Source: Spirochaetaceae bacterium (GTDB lineage Bacteria > Spirochaetota > Spirochaetia > WTKD01). From it: 64,000 nucleotides of DNA. Below the pieces are notes generated by a model. The model saw only the letters and a list, made by a program, of their open reading frames with translations. It had not been told where the DNA came from and did not search any database. Position 1 is the first letter of the stretch, and every line of letters starts with the position of its first letter. The stretch is from contig WTKD01000001.1 of the NCBI GenBank assembly GCA_011524535.1, positions 1 through 64,000 on the forward strand. The letters are read 5' to 3'. Below are positions 1-7,223 of the stretch, piece after piece. A program made the translations under genes and the position numbers.

Positions 1-110
1 GAATGAGGAATTAAACCCTACCCATGAGTAAGTTTGAGTAGGTTTTAAGGAACGGGACGTGGTCGATTCAAAATTTAAAATAACTATAAATATTAAGATA
101 ACTATAAAAT

Positions 111-143
111 GGAGTGAGATGTTTCTGAAGACTCCCTCACTCC
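111..143. other. 8-bp perfect stem-loop
   Basis: GGAGTGAG at 111-118 pairs with CTCACTCC at 136-143 around a 17-nt loop. No T-run follows on either strand, so it does not look like a terminator. It could be part of a structured RNA. Function unknown. Confidence 0.5.
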
Positions 144-216
144 AAATCAACGTAGAACTCGAAAAGTTCTAAACAAATTTCATCAAATGCCGATAAGCGC
201 AATTGACGTTTTTTTC

Positions 217-426
217 TATTTGTGATACCGTTGAATTGACAAAGTAACACCGGTCCAAAGCTATCTCGCTCCTCTTATTACGATTGTCAAAATAAATTCC
301 TTAAAAAAATAAACTAATTAAGATTATAAATAATAAAAAATTGCTGTGATTGACTAGGTGATTTTAAAAAAAGTACTATCTACTTGTGGTAGCGGTTTTA
401 TGGTCAATTCAACGGTATCACAAATA
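217..426. repeat. 210-bp element bounded by perfect 24-bp inverted repeats
   Basis: The 24 bases at 217-240 (beginning TATTTGTGATACCG) are exactly the reverse complement of 403-426. The 162-bp interior is AT-rich and codes for nothing visible. Perfect long terminal inverted repeats around a short non-coding core are typical of miniature inverted-repeat transposable elements. I see no clear target-site duplication, because the flanks (TTTTTC on the left, AAGCCC on the right) differ. The alternative is a long-range RNA stem with a terminator attached at 426-457. Confidence 0.55.
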
Positions 427-457
427 AAGCCCGCAATTAGTTTTGAGGGCTTTTTTA
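426..457 (+). terminator. rho-independent terminator
   Basis: AAAGCCC at 426-432 pairs with GGGCTTT at 447-453, followed by a T-rich tail to about 457. No plus-strand gene lies upstream in the window, so it may end a small RNA or a transcript starting before base 1. It abuts the right inverted repeat at 403-426. Confidence 0.65.
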
Positions 458-672
458 TTTATCTTGTGAGGTCGGGTCCGATTTCTTTCGCGTAAGGATT
501 CTCAGAGTGCTTTCATTATTGTTTAAAAAAATTTTGCGAGATCCTAACGATTGTTTGGTGTCTACAGCTATCCAAATGCGGGCTAAGGAGAGACCAAAAA
601 ACCTGTTGTCCTCAAAAGCATTCCATGCGATTTCACTGTGTTGACCTAGAAAGATTTTAAAAAGGCATCTGT

Positions 673-715
673 GGGGGCGGTTCAGCCCGCCCCCTACACC
701 CCCTGCAATGGGTGT
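673..715. repeat. GC-rich double hairpin
   Basis: GGGGGCGG (673-680) pairs perfectly with CCGCCCCC (687-694), and directly after it ACACCC (696-701) pairs with GGGTGT (710-715). The block is far more GC-rich than its surroundings and lies just beyond the 3' end of the minus-strand lipoprotein gene at 734. It could serve as a transcript end or be a copy of a dispersed palindromic repeat; no second copy was seen in this window. Confidence 0.5.
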
Positions 716-733
716 GCTGCGCCGTTCTCCTTA

Positions 734-1555
734 TTAATAAAGATCGTACTCACGAAGAATTTCCTCAGCATCGTAGTCATACCAATTTTGATAAGCATCG
801 TGGTCATACAAATATTCATCAGTACCGTAGTAATGCCCATCTTCATCAGCATCGTAGTCATAATAGTCATTCACATTTTCGTTAAGAATGTAGCGATACA
901 TGGGTAAATAATTCCCGTCTGCAATATCTTCATGCGTTCCTATGTAGTAAAATTTGTCATTATGTATAAAAAAATATCGAATTTGGGATCCTTTAAAGTC
1001 GTATATTTCTTCTTTTTCAGTTTCTTTAAGGGTTCTTGAGTATTTGATATTCTCCAAAACAATCTGCAGTATCGTATGCTCAGTTGTAGGTATGTTTACA
1101 AATTTTTTAGAAACTATATCGGCAATTATTCCTTGTTCAATGTCCGAATTTTGATATCCTATAATTAATACATCTTTATCCAATAAAATTGACAACAGCT
1201 GGATTCCTTTAACGTCTTCCCCTTGATACATTTCGCTTGTTTGATTGTATTGTATGTTTTTTGTAATAGCTTCATAGAATCCATGGTAGTGGCTAAAACT
1301 GCTGCCCATTTCAGAGTCCTCAATATATCCACTATATAATTTCGTCGGAAGTGGCAAACTAATGTTTGTAAGAGAAGTTATTGTGGATTGTTCCTCTGAT
1401 ATTGTGGTGGTTTCTGTGGTGGTTCCTGCAAACTCACATGATGTAGCAACAAACAGAACAAAAAGAATCAACACGTAAGCTGGTTTACGTTTTTGTGTAG
1501 TTTTTACACTTTCTTTATTTGTAATAACTTCTTTTTTTATGCATATAAACGTCAT
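734..1555 (-). CDS. lipoprotein with Tyr/Asp-rich C-terminal tail
   Basis: I do not recognise the family. The start at 1555 is chosen because AAGGAG lies 9-10 nt upstream of that ATG; the longer open frame reaching 1675 has no such site. The 273-residue product has a basic N-terminus, a hydrophobic segment and a lipobox ending TSC, so it is predicted to be lipidated and anchored to a membrane. A Thr/Ser-rich linker follows. The last 45 or so residues are strikingly rich in Tyr, Asp and Glu with the motif YDYDA seen twice, giving a strongly acidic tail that could bind cations. It stands alone, followed on its own strand by the GC-rich double hairpin. Lipoprotein call is fairly sure; function is unknown. 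Confidence 0.7.
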   Translation of the reverse strand: MTFICIKKEVITNKESVKTTQKRKPAYVLILFVLFVATSCEFAGTTTETTTISEEQSTITSLTNISLPLPTKLYSGYIEDSEMGSSFSHYHGFYEAITKNIQYNQTSEMYQGEDVKGIQLLSILLDKDVLIIGYQNSDIEQGIIADIVSKKFVNIPTTEHTILQIVLENIKYSRTLKETEKEEIYDFKGSQIRYFFIHNDKFYYIGTHEDIADGNYLPMYRYILNENVNDYYDYDADEDGHYYGTDEYLYDHDAYQNWYDYDAEEILREYDLY

Positions 1556-1842
1556 AATTATTTTCTCCTTATACATACAAATATTATTATTATTTATAAA
1601 AATAGTAAACAATATACTGTACAATATCACAGATATGTTCTCAGTATGGAAAAAGATAGTTTTTTGCGGTATCAACGTTTAAGTTGTTACTTACAAACAG
1701 TAGTTCTCTTACTTTATTTCTTGAAAATTCGTATTGTAAGTTTCAACTTAATTTTACGTTGCACGTACGATACATATATCAAATTAAGCACTATTTGATA
1801 ATCACTGGTTTGTCGTCTTCCTATCTCATTGCAGAAATATAC

Positions 1843-1880
1843 ACAGATCCTACATCGGAAGAACTTGGGATCTGTTTTTT
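1843..1880 (+). terminator. orphan rho-independent terminator
   Basis: ACAGATCC (1843-1850) pairs perfectly with GGATCTGT (1868-1875), followed by six T at 1875-1880. It faces plus, yet no credible plus-strand gene lies upstream; the flanking lipoprotein gene is on the minus strand. It may end a small RNA transcribed from about 1680-1840 or be left from a lost gene. Confidence 0.6.
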
Positions 1881-2188
1881 AAGTTTTTGCATAGTCTCAA
1901 TAAAAGCCGTTGTATTTTCTTCTTCTTAGACTCACAGTCTACTATCGATTTTCAATGATCGAAAACGGAGGACCCGAAACAAATTTACGAGTGTGATGAT
2001 CCCGGTTTGCTTTTATGATTTCTTGATACTTTTCTTTATTCAAAGAAGAAAAAACGTATGATATCCCAACAATTAATTATCCATAGGAACCTGCTTATTT
2101 TTCAATAATATGTATATTTTTTTATATAAAATGTATAAAAAAGTACTTAAATATCTATAGACTCCATAAAGTCATCAACGCCGGAAAT

Positions 2189-2202
2189 CATAACATGTTA
2201 TG
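2189..2202. promoter_or_regulatory. 14-bp perfect palindrome, candidate operator
   Basis: CATAACATGTTATG is its own reverse complement. It lies about 80 bp before the sigma-factor start codon and could bind a dimeric regulator. No -35/-10 pair of good quality could be placed beside it. Confidence 0.4.
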
Positions 2203-2281
2203 TTAAAATAAGTTAGAAGAGAAAAGCGTGTTGTCGGTTGATAGGTGAAAATGGCATGTATTTTGCATTACTGTTTTTGTG

Positions 2282-3070
2282 ATGTCTATACGAAATAAAA
2301 GACAAAAAAGAACAGTAATGTTAGAGAATGGGTCTTTTTATCATAGAGAAGCTGCAAGCGCTACGTACCTCGAAGCGGAAGAGGAACAAGAGCTTGTACG
2401 TTCTGCTAACAGAGGTTCATCCGAAGACAGAAATCGACTCATAAGTTCGCATGTTCGATTGGTTGTGAAAATCGCCAGACAATATTCTCAAAGAGTCAAT
2501 TGTTCTCTAGATGATCTCGTTCAAGAAGGAAGCCTCGGGCTGATACAGGCGGCTGATAAATACGATGTAAAGCGTAGCAATCGGTTTTCTACCTATGCTA
2601 TTTGGTGGATACGCCATTTTATACAACGATACATAGACAAAAATTATTCCATTATTCGACTTCCATACCGCAAAGTTCAGAAAATGCGCAAGGAGTGGTC
2701 ATTAGAGGGTGGAAGAGAAAACCATCAGACTGTGGAAGGAAGTGAAAAAAAGGATTCTTGGAAATTTGACCATATTGTAGTCTCAACCAGCGATGAGACC
2801 ATTTTCAATGTTTTGTGTGATGATGAAGACTGTGTCGAAGAAAAATTATTTCGACAGGAATTATGTGATCTCGAGAAAGACATGCTGGATGTTTTGAATG
2901 AGGAAGAGTTTACAGTGATCTATAGTCGTTTCTACACGGCGGAAAAAAAAGTTTCGGTTCGTCTGATTTCAGAGAAATTGCGCATACCCGAGCACAGTGT
3001 GCGAAGGCGTATAAAACGGGCATTCGAAAAAATGAAATCACGCGCCATGGATCTTGGATTTATGCAATAA
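2282..3070 (+). CDS. alternative sigma-70 family factor (RpoS/RpoH-like)
   Basis: RNA polymerase sigma factor of the group 2/3 type. Residues ~25-60 match region 1.2 (EEEQELV, then SSHVRLVVKIARQY). Region 2 is well kept, with DLVQEGSLGLIQA for core binding and RFSTYAIWWIRHFI for -10 recognition. RLPYR follows. Region 3 is poorly conserved and shortened, and region 4 (VSVRLISEKLRI to RRRIKRAFEKM) is divergent. Total length is about 262 residues, close to spirochaetal RpoS-like factors. The start is uncertain: GTG at 2279 is immediately followed by ATG at 2282, and ATG at 2318 is also possible; none has a good Shine-Dalgarno site. It stands 40 bp upstream of the YibQ-like gene. Family call is sure; which regulon it drives is not. 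Confidence 0.88.
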   Translation: MSIRNKRQKRTVMLENGSFYHREAASATYLEAEEEQELVRSANRGSSEDRNRLISSHVRLVVKIARQYSQRVNCSLDDLVQEGSLGLIQAADKYDVKRSNRFSTYAIWWIRHFIQRYIDKNYSIIRLPYRKVQKMRKEWSLEGGRENHQTVEGSEKKDSWKFDHIVVSTSDETIFNVLCDDEDCVEEKLFRQELCDLEKDMLDVLNEEEFTVIYSRFYTAEKKVSVRLISEKLRIPEHSVRRRIKRAFEKMKSRAMDLGFMQ

Positions 3071-3109
3071 GATTTGCATGTTTTCTCCGATATTTTTAGA
3101 GTGAGGAAT

Positions 3110-4024
3110 ATGAACCGTAGAAGATTTTTTATTATTCTTTTGTCCATCTTGGGATTTATTGGAATCCTGATGGGTATGGAGGTTATAACGGATTCTTCAG
3201 ATTCGAAGGTTTCAGGCGATGGCCTATCCGACAAGATATTGGATTCTGAAGAGTCTTCTGGATCGGTGGAGTCGGACGTGCTTGAAAAAGAAAAAGATTC
3301 CTTGCCACGGGTGGAAGAAAAAAAAGAATTCATCCCGCGACCTTCAGAAGAAGAACTAGTCACAGGAAATATATTCCTTGTGTTCGATGACGCGGGGGCC
3401 AGGATCGAGCAGATCGATCCTTTTTTGAACCTCGATGTGCCATTGACGATAGCGGTGCTTCCCCATTTGTCTTATAGCAGCGAAGTAGCAACCAAGGTTT
3501 TTGAAAATGGTCATTCGGTTTTTTTGCACCAGCCGATGGAACCCATTGGTAATCAAAATCCGGGTGAAGGAGCGATCTATTTTGGAGATCCCCTCGAGAG
3601 CATTTCTCAGCGCATTACGTACAATCTTGAATCGGTTCCCCACGCAATAGGGGTCAATAACCATATGGGATCGCGCGTCACAGCAGATATGACGATCATG
3701 CAAAGGGTGCTCGAAGAAGTACAAAGCCGAGATTTGCAATTTTTGGATTCACGCACAACCGATAAAAGCACGGTAAAAACCATCGCCGACTCGTTGGCAT
3801 TTCCCGTTAGTTCTCGGGATATATTCTTGGACCACCACAAAAGTGAAGAAATCATGATAGAGTCATTTGAGCGAGGACTCGATCACGCAAGCCTGCATGG
3901 GAATGTGATCATGATAGGGCATGTGACAAACCTTCTTTTGGCCGATGTTTTAGCAAAAGTGATTCCCAAGGCTCAAAAAGCCGGCTTTCGATTTTTACCC
4001 ATGGCTGCATACCATAAATCGTGA
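3110..4024 (+). CDS. divergent polysaccharide deacetylase family protein (YibQ/DUF610)
   Basis: Start at 3110 has GAGGA just upstream; a longer in-frame TTG at 3074 lacks support. The 304-residue product begins with a short basic stretch and one hydrophobic segment (signal anchor), then a Ser/Glu-rich linker of ~65 residues, then a NodB-like deacetylase fold: LVFDDAG, LTIAVLPH, VFLHQPMEP, VNNHMGSR and FLDSRT match the YibQ/DUF610 pattern. Members are predicted to be periplasmic; substrate and catalytic status are unclear because the canonical NodB metal triad is incomplete in this family. The stop overlaps the tsaD start by 4 bp (GTGA), so the two are probably co-translated. Confidence 0.82.
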   Translation: MNRRRFFIILLSILGFIGILMGMEVITDSSDSKVSGDGLSDKILDSEESSGSVESDVLEKEKDSLPRVEEKKEFIPRPSEEELVTGNIFLVFDDAGARIEQIDPFLNLDVPLTIAVLPHLSYSSEVATKVFENGHSVFLHQPMEPIGNQNPGEGAIYFGDPLESISQRITYNLESVPHAIGVNNHMGSRVTADMTIMQRVLEEVQSRDLQFLDSRTTDKSTVKTIADSLAFPVSSRDIFLDHHKSEEIMIESFERGLDHASLHGNVIMIGHVTNLLLADVLAKVIPKAQKAGFRFLPMAAYHKS

Positions 4025-4995
4025 CAATTTTAGGTATCGAAACCTCATGCGATGAAACATCCCTGGCCTTGGTCCGAGATGGAAAAGAGGTTATACATGA
4101 ATTCACTCATTCGCAATACGATACACATCGTCTTTTTGCTGGGGTTGTTCCTGAATTTGCTTCTCGTGAACACGTAAAAAACATAGGCATTTTGTATAAA
4201 GAGCTCGTAGGAGAAAAAACATATGATGCAATTGCAGTAACACAGGGCCCTGGGCTGAGTGGTTCGCTTGTAGTGGGAAATGTCTTTGCAAAAACGCTAT
4301 CTTTGCTACAAGATGTTCCAATCGTTGGGGTGCACCATGTTCTTGCGCATATGTACGCAATCCAGTTATCGATGGATATCGAATACCCATTCGGTATCAT
4401 ACTTCTTTCTGGAGGACATAGCGTTGTGACATTGTGCACAGGCCCGCTGGAATGCGCTGTACTCGGAACAAGTATCGATGATTCTTGTGGGGAATGCTTT
4501 GACAAAATCGCGCAATACCTGGGTTTAGATTTTCCTGGCGGTGCATTGCTCGAAAAACATGCAAAACGCGGTAATGCAGAGGCATTTTCTTTTCCTATTC
4601 CTCTTGTACAGGGAAAAGACTTTTCTTTTTCATTCTCAGGGATAAAAACCGCAGTTGTACATCAACGGAAGAAATTTCAGCAAATCTCTGAATGTACGAG
4701 TGAAGATATCGCAGCATCCTTCCAGGCAGCTGTTGGTAAGGCTTTGAAAGGTATAGTAGATCGGATAGTCGAACGCTATGGCTCAATACCAATCGTGTTT
4801 TGTGGAGGGGTTGCTGCAAATCAATACCTGCGCGAAGTCTTGATGGAAAGGGTATCGGTCCCGATGCCACAATATTGCACCGATAATGCAGCGATGATAG
4901 CCGGGCTTGGATATCATTATGTGAAATCCGAACGATTTATGCGCTGGGATGCTCCTATTTTTACTCGAGATGAAACATTCAAGCGGTTTGTATAG
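4021..4995 (+). CDS. tsaD: tRNA N6-adenosine threonylcarbamoyltransferase TsaD
   Basis: Transfers the threonylcarbamoyl group to A37 of ANN-reading tRNAs (t6A synthesis), acting with TsaB and TsaE, both encoded further along (24595-25741). The 324-residue sequence carries the Kae1/Qri7 hallmarks: N-terminal ILGIETSCDET, the metal-binding HHVLAH, GGHS, and the late ATP-fold motifs GGVAANQYLR and DNAAMIAGLG. Length is typical of bacterial TsaD. It starts with GTG overlapping the preceding stop codon by 4 bp, so it is coupled to the YibQ-like gene. No anomaly seen. Confidence 0.96.
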   Translation: MTILGIETSCDETSLALVRDGKEVIHEFTHSQYDTHRLFAGVVPEFASREHVKNIGILYKELVGEKTYDAIAVTQGPGLSGSLVVGNVFAKTLSLLQDVPIVGVHHVLAHMYAIQLSMDIEYPFGIILLSGGHSVVTLCTGPLECAVLGTSIDDSCGECFDKIAQYLGLDFPGGALLEKHAKRGNAEAFSFPIPLVQGKDFSFSFSGIKTAVVHQRKKFQQISECTSEDIAASFQAAVGKALKGIVDRIVERYGSIPIVFCGGVAANQYLREVLMERVSVPMPQYCTDNAAMIAGLGYHYVKSERFMRWDAPIFTRDETFKRFV

Positions 4996-5018
4996 ATGTT
5001 ACTTTTATTCATATATGG

Positions 5019-5024
5019 TATAGT
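5019..5024 (+). promoter_or_regulatory. -10 element for apt, 5 nt before the start codon
   Basis: TATAGT lies 5 nt before the GTG start of apt, so initiation would fall on or next to the start codon. No Shine-Dalgarno motif is present, and no clear -35 is seen at the right distance. This suggests a leaderless apt mRNA. Confidence 0.4.
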
Positions 5025-5029
5025 GCCCT

Positions 5030-5557
5030 GTGAAATGGGATGCAAAAATAGATAATGCGATAAAAAAGATACCAGATTTCCCAAAACAGGGAATGCTTTA
5101 CTATGATATTAGCAGCCTCTTGCTCGATGCAGATGCTTTTGGATATTGTATTGACAAACTAGTGTCTTTATACGGTGGTCGGGAATTTCAGGCTATTGCT
5201 CCTGTAGAAGCCAGAGGATTTCTATTTGCTGCCCCATTGGCGTATAAACTTGGTATTCCTGTGTTATTACTCCGTAAAGGAGGAAAATTACCCAGAAAGG
5301 TGACGTCTATGTCCTATGATTTGGAATACGGGAGTGCAACCGTGGAGGTTCACACCGAAGATGTCCCTCAAAATGGCAATGTTCTCATCATCGATGATGT
5401 ACTTGCGACGGGGGGCACAACCCGGGCCGCATGTGATTTATTGAGGCAATCTGGGGCGGTGGTAACCGATGTGTTTGCGGTCATAGCATTGGGCTTTTTG
5501 AATTTTCATAAAAAATTGGTAGACTACAAGGTAGAGTACTTTGTAGAATATACCTGA
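5030..5557 (+). CDS. apt: adenine phosphoribosyltransferase
   Basis: Cytosolic purine salvage enzyme making AMP from adenine and PRPP. The 175-residue protein starts IPDFPKQGMLYYDI, contains PVEARGFLF, the flexible-loop region LRKGGKLPRK and the PRPP-binding motif VLIIDDVLATGGTTRAA, all characteristic of Apt, and its length is normal. Translation starts at GTG with no Shine-Dalgarno site and a -10 box 5 nt upstream. The stop codon ends only one base before a tRNA-Gln gene, so apt and the two tRNAs are probably one transcript. Confidence 0.96.
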   Translation: MKWDAKIDNAIKKIPDFPKQGMLYYDISSLLLDADAFGYCIDKLVSLYGGREFQAIAPVEARGFLFAAPLAYKLGIPVLLLRKGGKLPRKVTSMSYDLEYGSATVEVHTEDVPQNGNVLIIDDVLATGGTTRAACDLLRQSGAVVTDVFAVIALGFLNFHKKLVDYKVEYFVEYT

Positions 5558-5558
5558 T

Positions 5559-5629
5559 TTCCCGGTGGTGTAATGGTAGCACAACAGGTTCTGGTTCTGT
5601 TTGTGGGGGTTCGAGTCCTCCCTGGGAAG
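5559..5629 (+). tRNA. tRNA-Gln (CTG)
   Basis: Folds as a cloverleaf by eye: acceptor TTCCCGG/CTGGGAA, anticodon stem ACAGG/TCTGT with the loop TTCTGGT giving anticodon CTG, and T-arm GGGGG-TTCGAGT-CCTCC. The discriminator base is G5629 and CCA is not encoded. It starts one base after the apt stop codon. Confidence 0.9.
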
Positions 5630-5632
5630 GAT

Positions 5633-5704
5633 GGCCCGTTCGTCTAGTGGTTAGGACACTGGGTTCTCAGTCCAGTAACAGGGGTTCGACTCCCCTACGG
5701 GCTA
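5633..5704 (+). tRNA. tRNA-Glu (CTC)
   Basis: Acceptor GGCCCGT pairs with ACGGGCT (the first pair is G-T). Anticodon stem CTGGG/TCCAG holds the loop TTCTCAG, giving anticodon CTC. T-arm is AGGGG-TTCGACT-CCCCT and the discriminator is A5704. It follows tRNA-Gln by 3 bases, and the pair is probably processed from one precursor. Confidence 0.9.
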
Positions 5705-5785
5705 ATTTCATAAAAATAGCTTCCTTAACGAGTAACAGAAAAGCTATAGTATTGTTATACAGATGTGTTTTCATGAAATTTCTAG

Positions 5786-5826
5786 CGAACAAACCTGAAA
5801 CCTTTGGCATGGATTTGTTCGTTTTT
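5786..5826 (+). terminator. rho-independent terminator of the apt-tRNA unit
   Basis: CGAACAAA (5786-5793) pairs perfectly with TTTGTTCG (5814-5821), followed by five T at 5822-5826. It lies about 80 bp after tRNA-Glu and before the next lipoprotein gene. Confidence 0.75.
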
Positions 5827-5916
5827 CGTGGGGTTCTCGAAGGATCATGAGCTGGCTATTTATTCACGCAATTGCTTCTTGTAGAGAGAATCTATCTAGG
5901 TATAGGAGGAATGTAT

Positions 5917-6453
5917 ATGAACATAAAAAAACTATGCTTTATTTTTCTACTCTGTTTTGGAGGGACGATTCTGTCTAGTTGCGTGTTGTTTGTTTCCGAT
6001 GGTACAAGTGGTTTGCTAGAGGGTGATATTTCTGGGAATTGGAGTGGTGTGCACAGCTCAAACAACCAGCTGCAAACCATCACACTGAAAATAACCGACA
6101 ACGAGACACTCGAGTTTAGGCAGAGGATCGGCAATGTCCCAAATAGAAATGTTTGGGGAAACACCTTCAAGATCGTAGATAGGAAACGACTGTACAGTTC
6201 TACTTCGTATTCGAGTCAATATCTTCTGATACTCAAAGTAACAGATGTCACAGATAATGTAAGTGAGAGCATGATTGTTGGAACTAAAGGAGAGTATCGT
6301 CCAGTGGTATTTGCCAAGGATGGCACCACAGTGAAATTCCAGTTCGTGATGGATGCGTATTCATCCGATGAACCCGATATAAACAACTATCAGTTGAACG
6401 AGCGAGCAAAGCAAACATTGGCTGACACAAAGGATCTATACACTATCAAATGA
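5917..6453 (+). CDS. small secreted lipoprotein
   Basis: Family not recognised. ATG at 5917 is chosen because GGAGGA ends 6 nt before it; ATG at 5911 touches that site directly. The 178-residue product has a Lys-rich N-terminus, a hydrophobic core and a lipobox ending LSSC. The mature part opens with a GNWSG motif followed by alternating beta-prone segments (TITLKIT, LEFRQR), which resembles small lipocalin-like or beta-barrel lipoproteins. The next gene (6579) has a similar design with GRWGS at the same position and may be a distant paralogue. Function unknown; surface or periplasmic location is inferred. Confidence 0.72.
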   Translation: MNIKKLCFIFLLCFGGTILSSCVLFVSDGTSGLLEGDISGNWSGVHSSNNQLQTITLKITDNETLEFRQRIGNVPNRNVWGNTFKIVDRKRLYSSTSYSSQYLLILKVTDVTDNVSESMIVGTKGEYRPVVFAKDGTTVKFQFVMDAYSSDEPDINNYQLNERAKQTLADTKDLYTIK

Positions 6454-6544
6454 TAGTTCTCTATGCTTCACCAAAAAAGGTATCCTAGGAAGAAAGTTGT
6501 CTTAGGAAGATAATTAACGGTTGGATTATATAAATTATATATAT

Positions 6545-6573
6545 TTGACATAATTGGGAATTTCTTGTACTGT
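6545..6573 (+). promoter_or_regulatory. sigma-70 promoter, predicted leaderless
   Basis: Perfect -35 TTGACA (6545-6550), 17-bp spacer, -10 TACTGT (6568-6573). The expected start site falls at about 6579-6580, which is the ATG of the next gene. No Shine-Dalgarno site is present. Confidence 0.6.
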
Positions 6574-6578
6574 CTGAT

Positions 6579-7223
6579 ATGAGATTTCGCAACAAAACAG
6601 AGTTGTTTGGCGCTTTTCTGCTAGTACCACTTCTGACTAGCTGTGAACCATTCGACGCCTTATTTGGATTGAAGATTCCCGATATATATGTTGGTAGATG
6701 GGGGTCTTTTCAACCTATTTTCGATGTTACTATGCAAACAAGATTGAGTGAATATATTTCTCTTGAAATCGATAAGGATGAAAAGAAATTAGAATATTCG
6801 GCAAGAAACACCATACAAACTCTGGGGCTTATTGCTACTGAGTATTTCTCTACGATTGATGTCATGTATTCCATTGAAGACATAGAACCAATCACTTGGT
6901 TGGCTAGCGATGGAAGTGACATCATAACCGATGGCCATTTACTCTCGTTGAAGGTTGTAAACTCTACAGTGACTCCAGTGTTAGAGGATTCTTCAGCCAA
7001 GAACTTGTTCGATGTAGATCGTGTTATGTATGGGGTCATTCTTCTGGAAGACAGCGGGTTGAGGTTTGGTTTACTTTCATATTCTGCTTCATTTCCTTCC
7101 ACACTGGTTATTAATGAAGGAATTCTCAAAACTCGGGTAGTTAGCAGCTATGAAACATTGAGAGATCGAGATAATACATTGGATGCAAATGGCATATTTC
7201 TTCTATCAAAAGGTGCGAAGTAA
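6579..7223 (+). CDS. small secreted lipoprotein
   Basis: Family not recognised. The 214-residue product has the signal MRFRNKTELFG, a hydrophobic run and lipobox ending LTSC, so it is a predicted lipoprotein. The mature part starts near a YVGRWGS motif, echoing GNWSG in the preceding gene, and is rich in alternating hydrophobic stretches. The gene has its own perfect -35 box (TTGACA) placed so that transcription would begin at the ATG, without a ribosome binding site. It is separated from the upstream lipoprotein gene by 125 bp and from carA by 329 bp. Confidence 0.7.
   Translation: MRFRNKTELFGAFLLVPLLTSCEPFDALFGLKIPDIYVGRWGSFQPIFDVTMQTRLSEYISLEIDKDEKKLEYSARNTIQTLGLIATEYFSTIDVMYSIEDIEPITWLASDGSDIITDGHLLSLKVVNSTVTPVLEDSSAKNLFDVDRVMYGVILLEDSGLRFGLLSYSASFPSTLVINEGILKTRVVSSYETLRDRDNTLDANGIFLLSKGAK

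Larger units (their letters stand above)
1..733. other. gene-poor intergenic region
   Basis: No convincing coding region is visible on either strand; the only open frames are short and lack ribosome binding sites. The stretch holds a hairpin at 111-143, a perfect 24-bp inverted repeat at 217-240/403-426, a rho-independent terminator directly after it, and a GC-rich double hairpin at 673-715. A short direct repeat (TAACTATAAA) occurs twice at about 81-108. The rest is AT-rich and shows nothing I recognise. It may hold a small RNA ending at the terminator, or remains of a mobile element. Confidence 0.6.
1556..2278. other. intergenic region without a convincing gene
   Basis: Open frames at 1493-1798 and 1684-1929 (plus) lack ribosome binding sites and have no recognisable product. 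The region contains a plus-strand terminator at 1843-1880, a 6-bp hairpin TAGACT/AGTCTA at 1927-1941 and a 14-bp palindrome at 2189-2202 before the sigma-factor gene. The rest shows nothing I can name; it may be decayed accessory DNA. Confidence 0.5.

Noticed and set aside
217-426. Retron or group II intron
   Set aside because: Inverted repeats alone were suggestive, but there is no reverse transcriptase gene in the window.
671-907. 78-residue plus-strand frame with Ile/Val repeats
   Set aside because: It is the antisense shadow of the Tyr/Asp-rich tail of the lipoprotein gene; repetitive composition explains the open frame.
1684-1929. 81-residue plus-strand frame before the orphan terminator region
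   Set aside because: No ribosome binding site, no recognisable product, and it reads through the terminator stem.
5647-5850. 67-residue frame over tRNA-Glu
   Set aside because: It lies on the tRNA and the terminator; clearly not a gene.
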